Source: Paranoxybacillus vitaminiphilus (GTDB taxonomy: Bacteria; Bacillota; Bacilli; Bacillales; Anoxybacillaceae). Taken from it: a DNA stretch of 64,000 nt. Where the stretch lies: positions 1 to 64,000 of the forward strand of contig NZ_QLMH01000014.1 in the NCBI RefSeq assembly GCF_003259935.1. Direction: 5' to 3'. The notes beneath the pieces were generated by a model. It was not told the DNA's origin. It saw nothing but the letters and a program-made list of their open reading frames with translations, and searched no databases. Positions 16,210 through 24,525 of this stretch are shown in pieces. Positions within the stretch are counted from its first letter, which is position 1. Each line of letters begins with the position of its first letter. Made by a program: the position numbers and the translations under genes.

Positions 16210-16715
16210 AAATCTTGCAAGTTGTCGGCTATAAAAATAGCGGAAAAACGACGCTTGTCGAAAAACTTATAAAAGAAGCCGCACATCAAGGGTACAGAGT
16301 AGGGGCGGTGAAACACCACGGGCATGGCGGTTATCCGGATTTGTCTGAACAATGGAATGATTCAAACCGGCACCGCCAAGCAGGGGCCGTCGTTTCTTCA
16401 GTAGAGGGGAACGGATTATTGCAACTGCAGGCGATTCAAGATAAATGGTCGCTGCAACAAATTTTACACATTTATTCCTTCTTTCCAGTCGATGTTGTCT
16501 TCGTCGAAGGATTTAAAAAAGAGAAATATCCGAAAATCGTGATGCTGCGGTCGGACGATGACATAGAGCTTTTGACTTCGTTGGAAAATATAATTGCGGT
16601 TATTGCATGGACAACGTTATCTAAGTCATTTGCAATCGATTATCCCATCTTTTCGATCGAAGATGAGAAGCAATATATACAATGGATTATGAATGATGTG
16701 AGGGATGCGATGTGA
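16206..16715 (+). CDS. mobB: Molybdopterin-guanine dinucleotide biosynthesis adaptor MobB
   Basis: This 169-residue GTP-binding protein aids MobA. The Walker A motif is GYKNSGKTTL near the N-terminus, and VVFVEGFKKEKYPKI is the typical MobB segment. It starts 4 bp inside the moeA end (ATGA overlap) and overlaps moaE likewise, so the genes are translationally coupled. Confidence 0.93.
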   Translation: MKILQVVGYKNSGKTTLVEKLIKEAAHQGYRVGAVKHHGHGGYPDLSEQWNDSNRHRQAGAVVSSVEGNGLLQLQAIQDKWSLQQILHIYSFFPVDVVFVEGFKKEKYPKIVMLRSDDDIELLTSLENIIAVIAWTTLSKSFAIDYPIFSIEDEKQYIQWIMNDVRDAM

Positions 16716-17182
16716 ACAGTCAACGATTTACGATTACGAAAGAACCAATTTCCATTGAAGAAGTAGTAAAAAAAGTAATTCGCCCAGAAGCGGGGGCAGT
16801 CACTACATTTATCGGAACAGTCCGGGAATTTACAAACGGCAAAAGAACATTATTTTTACAATATGAAGCTTATGTTTCGATGGCAGAAAAAAAGCTGGCA
16901 GAAATCGGCGAAGAAATTGCCCGAAAATGGCCGGATGCTAAAGTGGCGATTACTCATCGCATTGGAAAGTTAGACATCTCTGATATCGCTGTTGTCATTG
17001 CTGTTTCTACCCCTCATCGCAAGGACGCTTATGAGGCGAATCAATATGCGATTGAACGAATTAAACAAATTGTTCCAATTTGGAAAAAAGAGCATTGGGA
17101 AAATGGAGAAGAGTGGGTTGGAAACCAATTAGAAACAAAGGCGTATCCAACTGGAAAGCCGGAAGAGGAGGATTTACAGTGA
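16712..17182 (+). CDS. moaE: Molybdopterin synthase catalytic subunit MoaE
   Basis: This large subunit of molybdopterin synthase adds dithiolene sulfur to precursor Z using MoaD thiocarboxylate. The 156-residue protein has the motifs GAVTTFIGTVRE, LQYEAY, HRIGKL and VPIWKKE with its catalytic lysine. It starts at GTG 16712, overlapping the mobB stop. It ends over the moaD start. Confidence 0.95.
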   Translation: MNSQRFTITKEPISIEEVVKKVIRPEAGAVTTFIGTVREFTNGKRTLFLQYEAYVSMAEKKLAEIGEEIARKWPDAKVAITHRIGKLDISDIAVVIAVSTPHRKDAYEANQYAIERIKQIVPIWKKEHWENGEEWVGNQLETKAYPTGKPEEEDLQ

Positions 17183-17409
17183 TAACAATACTCTTTTTTG
17201 CCCATTTGCAAGAGGCAATCGGAAAAGAGCGAATCCAATTGAATTGTGCACCGCTGGCGGTCAAACAGTTAAAGAACCATTTAGAATCAGAATACAATAT
17301 CGATTTACAGCATGTGATGGTTGCTGTGAATGAGGAGTACGCCTCAGAAAGTGAGCTCATTCATCCGGGAGATACGGTCGCATTTATTCCGCCGGTAAGC
17401 GGAGGATGA
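17179..17409 (+). CDS. moaD: Molybdopterin synthase sulfur-carrier subunit MoaD
   Basis: This 76-residue ubiquitin-like protein ends in the essential Gly-Gly (FIPPVSGG). The start is GTG 17179, overlapping the moaE stop, with GAGGAGG upstream. It is a pair with moaE. The MoeB-type activating enzyme is not in the window. Confidence 0.92.
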   Translation: MITILFFAHLQEAIGKERIQLNCAPLAVKQLKNHLESEYNIDLQHVMVAVNEEYASESELIHPGDTVAFIPPVSGG

Positions 17410-17453
17410 TTTTTGTCTTCCGCCAAAAAATGAACGAACTGAGGTGTCGGTTT

Positions 17454-18167
17454 ATGAAACCGCTTATTCCAAAACAACACGGCGCGTGGGCAATGCTGGT
17501 AATCCCGTTTGCATTAGGAGCTTATGCAGGAGGAGTTTCGTGGCTTCATATTCCTTTATTTTTCGGCTGGTTGTTTTTATACTTAGCAACATATCCAATG
17601 TTGATGGCCGTCAAAAATAAAAGAAAAGAATATTTTTTTAAGTGGGCTGTCACTTATTTTCTTCTCGCTATCGTTTTGTTGATCATTCCGCTTATTTACG
17701 ATTTTACATTAATCTATTTTGGGTTTGCCATGCTGCCGTTTTTCTTTATTAATCTTTATTATGCAAAAAAGAAAAATGATCGGGCTCTTTTGAATGATAT
17801 GGCAGCAATAGCGGCGTTTGGCGTCGGCGGACTTGCAAGCTTCTATATCGGACAAGGCCGCCTAAATATGACAGCGTGGGAAATTTATATGTTTTGCTTT
17901 CTGTTTTTTATCGGAAGCACTTTCTATGTCAAAACAATGATTCGCGAAAAAAAGAATGCTATATATAAATGGACATCATGGGGATACCATTTACTGTTAA
18001 TAATCGGATTAGTCATCGTCGGTTATCCGTTGTTGGCTATTGCCTATGCACCAAGCGTAATAAGGGCGCTGTATCTATACGGAAAATCGTTGTCAGTAAT
18101 GAAAGTCGGTGTTTTAGAAATTGTTAACTCCGCATATTTCCTTTTAGTTATGTTCTTTCTTTTATAA
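17454..18167 (+). CDS. ywiC: YwiC-like membrane protein
   Basis: This 237-residue protein has about seven transmembrane helices and begins MKPLIPKQHGAWAMLVIPF, the recognisable start of the YwiC family. Its biochemical role is unknown. In B. subtilis ywiC lies beside narK-fnr, so the association with nitrate respiration is conserved although the position here differs. GAGGTG precedes ATG 17454. It is the last gene of the moeA operon. Confidence 0.85.
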   Translation: MKPLIPKQHGAWAMLVIPFALGAYAGGVSWLHIPLFFGWLFLYLATYPMLMAVKNKRKEYFFKWAVTYFLLAIVLLIIPLIYDFTLIYFGFAMLPFFFINLYYAKKKNDRALLNDMAAIAAFGVGGLASFYIGQGRLNMTAWEIYMFCFLFFIGSTFYVKTMIREKKNAIYKWTSWGYHLLLIIGLVIVGYPLLAIAYAPSVIRALYLYGKSLSVMKVGVLEIVNSAYFLLVMFFLL

Positions 18168-18181
18168 CATGTGGGCGAAAG

Positions 18182-18224
18182 AGGCTGACTCTGAAGTCAA
18201 AGAAATTTTTCTGCAGAGTTAGCC
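18182..18224. terminator. Bidirectional terminator ywiC/fnr2
   Basis: The hairpin GGCTGACTCTG / CAGAGTTAGCC lies between convergent genes. The loop of about 20 nt is A/T-rich. Its first bases resemble the arm of the window's palindromic repeat. Confidence 0.6.
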
Positions 18225-18231
18225 TTCACGG

Positions 18232-18915
18232 TTAATCGATTCTGCATATTTCTGGCGGACAATCTTCACAATTAATCTCTTCTCTTAAATATTTTAAATT
18301 ATGAATTTTAATTTTTCCTTTTCGCATCGAGATGATTCCTTTTTTTCGCAGCTCGCTCAGCATGCGGTTGACTACTTCGCGTGATGTGCCGCAAAAATTC
18401 GCTAAATCTTGATTCGTTAATTGCAAATTAATTAAAATACCGTCTTCTTTCATGATTCCATAACTGTTGCACATGCGGATAAGGGTCGAATAAAGGGCGC
18501 CTTTCTTTCCATGGAGAATAAGGTCACGGAATTTTGTTTGTGTTTTTCGAAAATGATCGCTCATCCACTTCATAAACTGTAACGCCAGCTTGCCGTTTTT
18601 TAGCAGGCTTTTTTCAAGAACATCTTTTTTGATAGCGGAAACAACGCCATCTTCAACTACCTTGGCACTTAGCATATATTTCGCCGGCGCGCAAAAAAGA
18701 GTAAGTTCCCCGATAAGCTCGCCTTCACTGCATATTCTTAATGTAAGTTCCTGCCCATCTGCTGCTGTTTTACTTATTTGTATTTTTCCCGATTGAATAT
18801 AATAAATTTCATCGGCTGCCCCGCCTTCATGAAATAAATACGTTCCCTTTTTTATTTCTTTATTGTAATGGACCATATTTAATAATTCTTCAAGTTCATT
18901 AGAAATCGTTTGCAT
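18232..18915 (-). CDS. Second FNR-type regulator (Crp/Fnr family)
   Basis: This 227-residue paralogue of the gene at 4988 keeps all FNR cluster ligands: C216, C219 and C224 at the C-terminus and Asp131 in the dimer helix. The helix-turn-helix is nearly identical in the recognition part (GTSREVVNRML against GTTRESVNRML). ATG 18915 has GGGGAAGG just upstream; an in-frame start at 18984 would add 23 residues unlike the first copy. A promoter-like TATAAT lies near 18967-18972, and no FNR site is seen. The two proteins probably recognise the same DNA sites. Confidence 0.88.
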   Translation of the reverse strand: MQTISNELEELLNMVHYNKEIKKGTYLFHEGGAADEIYYIQSGKIQISKTAADGQELTLRICSEGELIGELTLFCAPAKYMLSAKVVEDGVVSAIKKDVLEKSLLKNGKLALQFMKWMSDHFRKTQTKFRDLILHGKKGALYSTLIRMCNSYGIMKEDGILINLQLTNQDLANFCGTSREVVNRMLSELRKKGIISMRKGKIKIHNLKYLREEINCEDCPPEICRID

Positions 18916-19055
18916 TCCTTCCCCATCTTTTCTGCATAAGTCATATATTTGAAAAACATGTAACCATATTATACATATTTTCACTATATTTATGCTAGTA
19001 AATATGGAAAGTGTGTTGAGGAATCAAATAATTTAAAAAATAATTAAATATACAT

Positions 19056-19084
19056 TTGATTTTATTTTTATACAGTATTATAAT
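19056..19084 (+). promoter_or_regulatory. argC promoter with overlapping ARG-box-like site
   Basis: Sigma-A promoter: -35 TTGATT (19056-19061), 17-bp spacer, -10 TATAAT (19079-19084). Read on the minus strand, 19074-19057 is TGTATAAAAATAAAATCA, close to the AhrC operator core GAATAAAAATGCA. Arginine repression by AhrC at the promoter is inferred. Confidence 0.6.
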
Positions 19085-19119
19085 GTTAACTAATTTAAGA
19101 GATTTTTAGGAGGCTTATT

Positions 19120-20157
19120 ATGAAAATAGCAATTATTGGAGCAACAGGATATGGCGGAGTGGAATTGCTTCGATTTTTGCAATACCACCCATTTGTACAT
19201 GTTCAATCTGTTCACTCATCTTCTCAGGAGGGAACAGCTTTATCAGCTGTTTATCCTCATCTGCAGCAGGCTGAATCGTCCATGCTTGAAAAAATTGATG
19301 TCGAACAAATTTCCAAAACATCGGATATTGTTTTTTTAGCGACACCGCCCGGAGTATCAAGCGAACTGACACCACGGTTTTACGAGTGCGGTGTTAAGGT
19401 GATTGATTTATCCGGTGATTTTCGGATAAAAGAAGGTCATGTTTATGAACAGTGGTATAAACGTACAGCGCCTCCTCAAACATATTTAGAAAAGGCAGTA
19501 TACGGTCTTTCTGAATGGAATCGGGCAGAAGTTAATGATGCTAAAATTATCGCCAATCCAGGCTGCTATCCGACAGCAACGCTGCTCGGTTTAGCACCGC
19601 TTGTACAAAACGGTCTTATTAAAGAAGACTCGATTGTCATTGATGCAAAATCCGGAGTTTCAGGAGCCGGACGCCACGTTTCTCTTAACACGCATTTTTC
19701 GGAAACAAACGAGAATGTAAAAATATACAAAGTGAATGAACATCAACATATTCCGGAAATTGAGCAAATGTTGCTGAAGTGGAACGAACAGATAAAACCG
19801 ATTACATTCAGCACACATTTAATTCCAATGACGCGCGGAATTATGGCAACGATTTATGCCCAAGCGAAAAAAGAGCTGTCAGCGGAAATGTTAGTAGATT
19901 TATATAAAACAAGTTATGAGTCTGCAAAGTTTGTGCGCATTCGCGAGCGTGGAAATTATCCGTCAACAAAAGAGGTTTACGGCTCCAACTATTGTGATAT
20001 CGGAATTGCTTATGATGAACGTACGGGAAGAATTACAGTTGTTTCTGTCATTGACAACTTAGTAAAAGGAGCGGCAGGTCAGGCGATTCAAAATTTGAAT
20101 ATTATGATGGGAATCGAAGAAGATACAGGATTACAGTTTATGCCGGTTTATCCATAA
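19120..20157 (+). CDS. argC: N-acetyl-gamma-glutamyl-phosphate reductase ArgC
   Basis: ArgC reduces N-acetylglutamyl phosphate with NADPH, third step of arginine synthesis. The 345-residue protein has the nucleotide-binding GATGYGGVELLR at the N-terminus and the active-site cysteine in NPGCYPTA. TTAGGAGG precedes ATG 19120. It is the first of seven genes in one direction. Confidence 0.97.
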   Translation: MKIAIIGATGYGGVELLRFLQYHPFVHVQSVHSSSQEGTALSAVYPHLQQAESSMLEKIDVEQISKTSDIVFLATPPGVSSELTPRFYECGVKVIDLSGDFRIKEGHVYEQWYKRTAPPQTYLEKAVYGLSEWNRAEVNDAKIIANPGCYPTATLLGLAPLVQNGLIKEDSIVIDAKSGVSGAGRHVSLNTHFSETNENVKIYKVNEHQHIPEIEQMLLKWNEQIKPITFSTHLIPMTRGIMATIYAQAKKELSAEMLVDLYKTSYESAKFVRIRERGNYPSTKEVYGSNYCDIGIAYDERTGRITVVSVIDNLVKGAAGQAIQNLNIMMGIEEDTGLQFMPVYP

Positions 20158-20172
20158 TGGGAGGGAGAAACA

Positions 20173-21405
20173 ATGGTTGTTACGAAGCAAGAAGATGAGA
20201 TTCAACATATCGCAGAAGGAACAATCGTCACACCGAAAGGATTTAAGGCAGCGGGAGTACATGCCGGGCTTCGCTATACAAAAAAAGATTTAGGTGTCAT
20301 TGTGTGTGATGTCCCTGCTTCATGCGCTGCTGTTTATACACAAAGCCATTTCCAGGCAGCACCATTAAAAGTGACGCAGCAAAGCATCGCCGTCGAACAA
20401 AAGCTTCAAGCTGTTGTCGTAAACAGCGCGTGTGCGAACGCCTGCACGGGAGAACAAGGATTAAAAGATGCATATGAAATGAGAAATTTATGCGCAGAGC
20501 AACTCGGGCTTCAGCCTCATTTAGTGGCAGTAGCTTCAACAGGAGTTATTGGTGAATTTCTTCCAATGGATAAAATCCGTGCCGGGATCAAACAATTACG
20601 GCCGAGTAATTTAGCGGACGATGCCATCGCTTTTCAAACAGCGATTTTAACGACAGATACCGTAATGAAGAAAGCTTGTTACCAAACACAAATCGACGGA
20701 AAAGTCGTAACGATTGGCGGAGCAGCGAAAGGCTCCGGAATGATTCATCCGAATATGGCAACGATGCTTGCATTTATAACGACGGACGCCAATATTTCAT
20801 CAGACTCGCTGCAGGCGGCTCTCCGCTCTATAACAGATGTTTCTTTTAACCAAATTACAGTAGACGGGGAAACGTCAACAAATGATATGGTTGTTGTGAT
20901 GGCAAGCGGGTTGGCGGAAAACAACGAACTTACGCCAAATCATCCAGAGTGGCATAAATTTTACGAGGCGTTAAAAAAGACGTGCGAAGACTTAGCGAAG
21001 CAAATTGCTAAAGACGGAGAAGGAGCGACGAAACTAATCGAGGTGCGTGTGACAGGAGCGGCAAACGATGAGGAAGCGAAACAAGTCGCTAAGAAAATTG
21101 TCGGTTCGAATTTAGTAAAAACAGCTGTTTACGGAGCCGACGCCAACTGGGGAAGAATTATCGGAGCGATTGGACATAGCGATGCAACAGTTGATCCAAA
21201 TAATGTCGATGTTTCGATCGGAGAGATTGTCATGTTAAAAGCTAGTCAGCCGCAAGCCTTTTCCGAAGAAGAAGCGACTGCATATTTACAAAACGAAGAA
21301 ATTGTCATTGAAGTAAATCTTCATGTCGGAGAGGGAAGAGGAACTGCCTGGGGCTGTGACTTAACTTACGATTATGTGAAAATTAATGCAAGTTACCGTA
21401 CGTGA
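20173..21405 (+). CDS. argJ: Bifunctional ornithine acetyltransferase/N-acetylglutamate synthase ArgJ
   Basis: ArgJ moves the acetyl group from N-acetylornithine to glutamate, and in many bacilli also makes N-acetylglutamate from acetyl-CoA. The 410-residue precursor cleaves itself at the Ala-Thr of HPNMATMLAF, where Thr becomes the nucleophile. The oxyanion-hole region (STGVIGEFLP) is present. GGGAGG precedes ATG 20173. It makes a separate argA or argE unnecessary. Confidence 0.96.
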   Translation: MVVTKQEDEIQHIAEGTIVTPKGFKAAGVHAGLRYTKKDLGVIVCDVPASCAAVYTQSHFQAAPLKVTQQSIAVEQKLQAVVVNSACANACTGEQGLKDAYEMRNLCAEQLGLQPHLVAVASTGVIGEFLPMDKIRAGIKQLRPSNLADDAIAFQTAILTTDTVMKKACYQTQIDGKVVTIGGAAKGSGMIHPNMATMLAFITTDANISSDSLQAALRSITDVSFNQITVDGETSTNDMVVVMASGLAENNELTPNHPEWHKFYEALKKTCEDLAKQIAKDGEGATKLIEVRVTGAANDEEAKQVAKKIVGSNLVKTAVYGADANWGRIIGAIGHSDATVDPNNVDVSIGEIVMLKASQPQAFSEEEATAYLQNEEIVIEVNLHVGEGRGTAWGCDLTYDYVKINASYRT

Positions 21406-21431
21406 GTGATTTTGCTAGAGGGGAGAGAAAA

Positions 21432-22208
21432 ATGGCGGAGACAATAGTCATTAAATGCGGGGGAAGCGTGTTAAGCGAATTATCGGAATCATTTTTTCAT
21501 AGTTTAAAAGAAATGAAAAACAGAGGAATGAACATTGTGATCGTCCATGGCGGCGGTCCGGAAATCGGGCAAATGTTGAAACAATTAAACATTGCAAGCG
21601 AGTTTGTCAACGGTTTGCGGAAAACGACGAGTGAAGTGCTGGAAGTGGTCGAGATGGTTTTAGCGGGAAAAGTGAATAAGCAGCTTGTTTCGCTGTTGCA
21701 GAAAAAAGGATTGAAGGCAATTGGGCTTTCAGGGATTGATGCGAATTTAATCGAAGCGAAACCAATTGATGTAGAGCATTTAGGATATGTTGGGGAAGTA
21801 ACAAATGTAAATCATTTGCTTCTTCAGCAATTAACTGCTTCCGAATATATCCCCGTGATTGCTCCAATCGGTTGTGATCAAACAGGGCAGAAATATAACA
21901 TTAATGCTGATACGGCGGCAGGGGCGGTGGCGATGGCGCTTGCGGCAAAACATTTATTATTTGTCACCGATGTTCCTGGAATTTTACGAAATGGAACATT
22001 AGTCGAACATGCGACCGTTGAGATGATTTTAGAAATGATTGATGAAGGGACGATTTACGGCGGCATGATTCCGAAAGTAAAAGCAGCGATTGAATCCATT
22101 GCTGGTCCGCTGCATGAAGTCATTATCGTAAGCGGCAAGCTGCCATTTTTCTCAGCCAATGGTGAAATATGCGGCACAAAAATTATGAAAGAAGCGGGGG
22201 TTTATTAA
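21432..22208 (+). CDS. argB: Acetylglutamate kinase ArgB
   Basis: ArgB phosphorylates N-acetylglutamate, the committed step. The 258-residue amino-acid-kinase protein has IKCGGSVL, IVHGGGPEIG and NINADTAAGA. ATG 21432 is preferred because GGGGAGAG lies 5-12 bp upstream; the frame is open back to 21402. It abuts argD, with no gap after its stop. Confidence 0.96.
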   Translation: MAETIVIKCGGSVLSELSESFFHSLKEMKNRGMNIVIVHGGGPEIGQMLKQLNIASEFVNGLRKTTSEVLEVVEMVLAGKVNKQLVSLLQKKGLKAIGLSGIDANLIEAKPIDVEHLGYVGEVTNVNHLLLQQLTASEYIPVIAPIGCDQTGQKYNINADTAAGAVAMALAAKHLLFVTDVPGILRNGTLVEHATVEMILEMIDEGTIYGGMIPKVKAAIESIAGPLHEVIIVSGKLPFFSANGEICGTKIMKEAGVY

Positions 22209-23366
22209 ATGGGAGCCTTATTTCCTACATATAACCGTTGGGAGATTGCGGTGGAATCAGCTGAAGGAACGAAAGTAATGGCTAAAGATGGAAAAGAGTA
22301 TTTAGATTTTGTAGCGGGAATTGCGGTTTGTAACCTCGGTCATCGTCATCCCGCTGTACAGGAAGCGCTTGAAGAGCAGTTAAAAAAAGTATGGCATGTT
22401 TCAAATTTGTTCGAAAATGAATTGCAGGAAGAAACAGCGCAGCTGCTTGTACAGCATTGCAACGGTGATGCAGTGTTCTTTTGCAACAGCGGTGCCGAGG
22501 CGAACGAGGCAGCATTAAAGCTGGCGCGCAAATATACAGGGCGCTCAAAAGTGATTACGTTTAAGCAGTCCTTCCACGGACGGACATTTGCAACGATGTC
22601 AGCGACTGGACAGGAAAAGATTCACAAAGGATTTGGACCGCTTTTACCGGAATTTATTCACCTCCCTTATAACGATATTTCGTCATTAGAAAAAGAAATG
22701 AATGAAGAAATTGCCGCGGTTATGGTTGAAGTGGTACAGGGAGAAGGCGGTGTAATTCCGGCTGATGCGTCCTTCTTAAAGGCAATGGAAGAGCTTTGCA
22801 GACGATACGGAGCCTTGTTGATCGTCGATGAAGTACAAACAGGTATTGGAAGAACGGGAAAAGCATTTGCCTATCAACATTACGGCATTTCCCCAGATAT
22901 TATTACGGTTGCAAAAGGATTAGGAAGCGGCTTTCCAGTAGGGGCCATGATTGGAAAGGAGTTTTTAAGAAACTCCTTTACTGCCGGGGTTCACGGTTCT
23001 ACATTTGGCGGCAATCCGCTTGCGATGGCAGCAGCCAAAGCGACACTGCAAGTCATCTTTGAAGAGAAATTTTTGCAGGAAGTATCGGAAAAAGGAACAT
23101 ATTTTCTGCAAAAGTTAAAGGAAGCGTTGAAAGATGTTGATGTCGTCAAGGAAGTGAGAGGACTTGGCTTAATGATTGGAATTGAATGTAAGTATGATGT
23201 TGCTCAACTAATTAAAAATATTCATGCCAATGGTTTGCTTGTATTAACAGCCGGCCCGAATGTCATTCGTCTATTGCCTCCGCTTGTTGTCCGTAAAGAT
23301 GAAATCGATGAAGCGGTGAAGATGATCCAATATACACTTATAAAGGAAAATGTAGCAGCTAATTAA
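22209..23366 (+). CDS. argD: Acetylornithine aminotransferase ArgD
   Basis: This PLP-dependent class III aminotransferase makes N-acetylornithine. It has 385 residues. The PLP lysine lies in [15 protein letters not shown], with [13 protein letters not shown] upstream. ATG 22209 directly follows the argB stop. The ribosome site lies inside argB (GAAGCGGGGG). Confidence 0.96.
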   Translation: MGALFPTYNRWEIAVESAEGTKVMAKDGKEYLDFVAGIAVCNLGHRHPAVQEALEEQLKKVWHVSNLFENELQEETAQLLVQHCNGDAVFFCNSGAEANEAALKLARKYTGRSKVITFKQSFHGRTFATMSATGQEKIHKGFGPLLPEFIHLPYNDISSLEKEMNEEIAAVMVEVVQGEGGVIPADASFLKAMEELCRRYGALLIVDEVQTGIGRTGKAFAYQHYGISPDIITVAKGLGSGFPVGAMIGKEFLRNSFTAGVHGSTFGGNPLAMAAAKATLQVIFEEKFLQEVSEKGTYFLQKLKEALKDVDVVKEVRGLGLMIGIECKYDVAQLIKNIHANGLLVLTAGPNVIRLLPPLVVRKDEIDEAVKMIQYTLIKENVAAN

Positions 23367-23393
23367 TAAAGTAGCTGCCCCTTTATTGAATTT

Positions 23394-23431
23394 TATGTAT
23401 AAAAATGCTTATGTTTAAATAAAAATTCAAT
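23394..23431 (+). promoter_or_regulatory. Tandem ARG boxes before carA
   Basis: Two adjacent matches to the AhrC operator CATGAATAAAAATGCAAG occur: TATGTATAAAAATGCTTA (23394-23411, 14 of 18 identical) and TTTAAATAAAAATTCAAT (23414-23431, 13 of 18). They lie in the only sizeable gap inside the operon, 15 bp before carA. They suggest separate arginine control of carAB-argF. Confidence 0.7.
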
Positions 23432-23445
23432 CGTGAGGTGTCACA

Positions 23446-24525
23446 ATGAAAGCTTATTTGCATTTAGCAAATGGGAAAACGTTTGAGGGAAAATTAGAAA
23501 CGGCCATTCCAGACAGTGAAGTGAATGGTGAAGTTGTCTTTTTTACAGGAATGACCGGGTATCAGGAAGTGCTCACTGATCCTTCATATAAAAACCAAAT
23601 TATTGTATTTACTTATCCGCTCATCGGCAACTACGGAATTAATGCAGCCGATTTTGAAAGCAAAAAGCCCCACGTTCAGGCGGTGGTCGTCTATGAAGCA
23701 AGCACGAAAGGATATCATTATCAATCGCAATATAGTTTAAAGGACTATTTGCAAGCATGGAATATTCCTTTGCTTACTCATGTTGACACACGTGCGGTAG
23801 TAAAACAAATTCGCACAGAAGGAGCCATGCAGGGGAAGATTAGCTTAACTTCTGAATGCGGAGAATTCGGAGAAACAGAGCGGCAAGAACAGCCTATACA
23901 GCAAGTATCTACTACACAAATCGAAACATATGGAAATGGCTCAACACATATCGTGCTTTTCGACTTTGGCTATAAAAAATCCATTTTGCAGTCTTTATTG
24001 TCAAGAGGATGTAAAGTTACAGTTGTTCCATACAATACGTCATTTGAAACGATTCAAGCACTTGAGCCGGACGGTATTTTACTGTCAAACGGTCCGGGAA
24101 ATCCAAAACAGCTTTCATCACAGCTGCCAACGATTCGCAAAGTGATAGACCATTATCCGACTCTCGGGATTTGCTTAGGCCATCAATTAGTTGCCTTAGC
24201 ATACGGGGCGGATACAGAAAAACTGCGTTTTGGTCATCGCGGAGCCAACCAGCCGGTTTATGATTCAGTGAAAAAGAAGGTATTTATGACATCACAAAAT
24301 CACGGATATGTCGTAAATAAGGAAAGTTTGGCGCATACGCCGTTTGTGGTTCGTTTTACAAATGTTAACGATCAATCGGTAGAAGGAATGTTCCATCCAA
24401 CAAAACCGATTTTATCCGTGCAATATCATCCCGAAGCACATCCGGGTCCGAGCGATACGAACAGCATTTTCGATGAATTTTTACAAATTATGAAGAACGT
24501 AAGGAGCGAGAAAGTGTATGCCTAA
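23446..24525 (+). CDS. carA: Carbamoyl-phosphate synthase small subunit (arginine-type)
   Basis: This glutaminase subunit releases ammonia for CarB. The 359-residue protein has the class I amidotransferase cysteine in GICLGHQL and the His-Glu pair in VQYHPEAH. GTGAGGTG precedes ATG 23446. Its place between argD and argF marks it as the arginine-specific enzyme rather than the pyrimidine one. It overlaps carB by 8 nt. Confidence 0.95.
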   Translation: MKAYLHLANGKTFEGKLETAIPDSEVNGEVVFFTGMTGYQEVLTDPSYKNQIIVFTYPLIGNYGINAADFESKKPHVQAVVVYEASTKGYHYQSQYSLKDYLQAWNIPLLTHVDTRAVVKQIRTEGAMQGKISLTSECGEFGETERQEQPIQQVSTTQIETYGNGSTHIVLFDFGYKKSILQSLLSRGCKVTVVPYNTSFETIQALEPDGILLSNGPGNPKQLSSQLPTIRKVIDHYPTLGICLGHQLVALAYGADTEKLRFGHRGANQPVYDSVKKKVFMTSQNHGYVVNKESLAHTPFVVRFTNVNDQSVEGMFHPTKPILSVQYHPEAHPGPSDTNSIFDEFLQIMKNVRSEKVYA

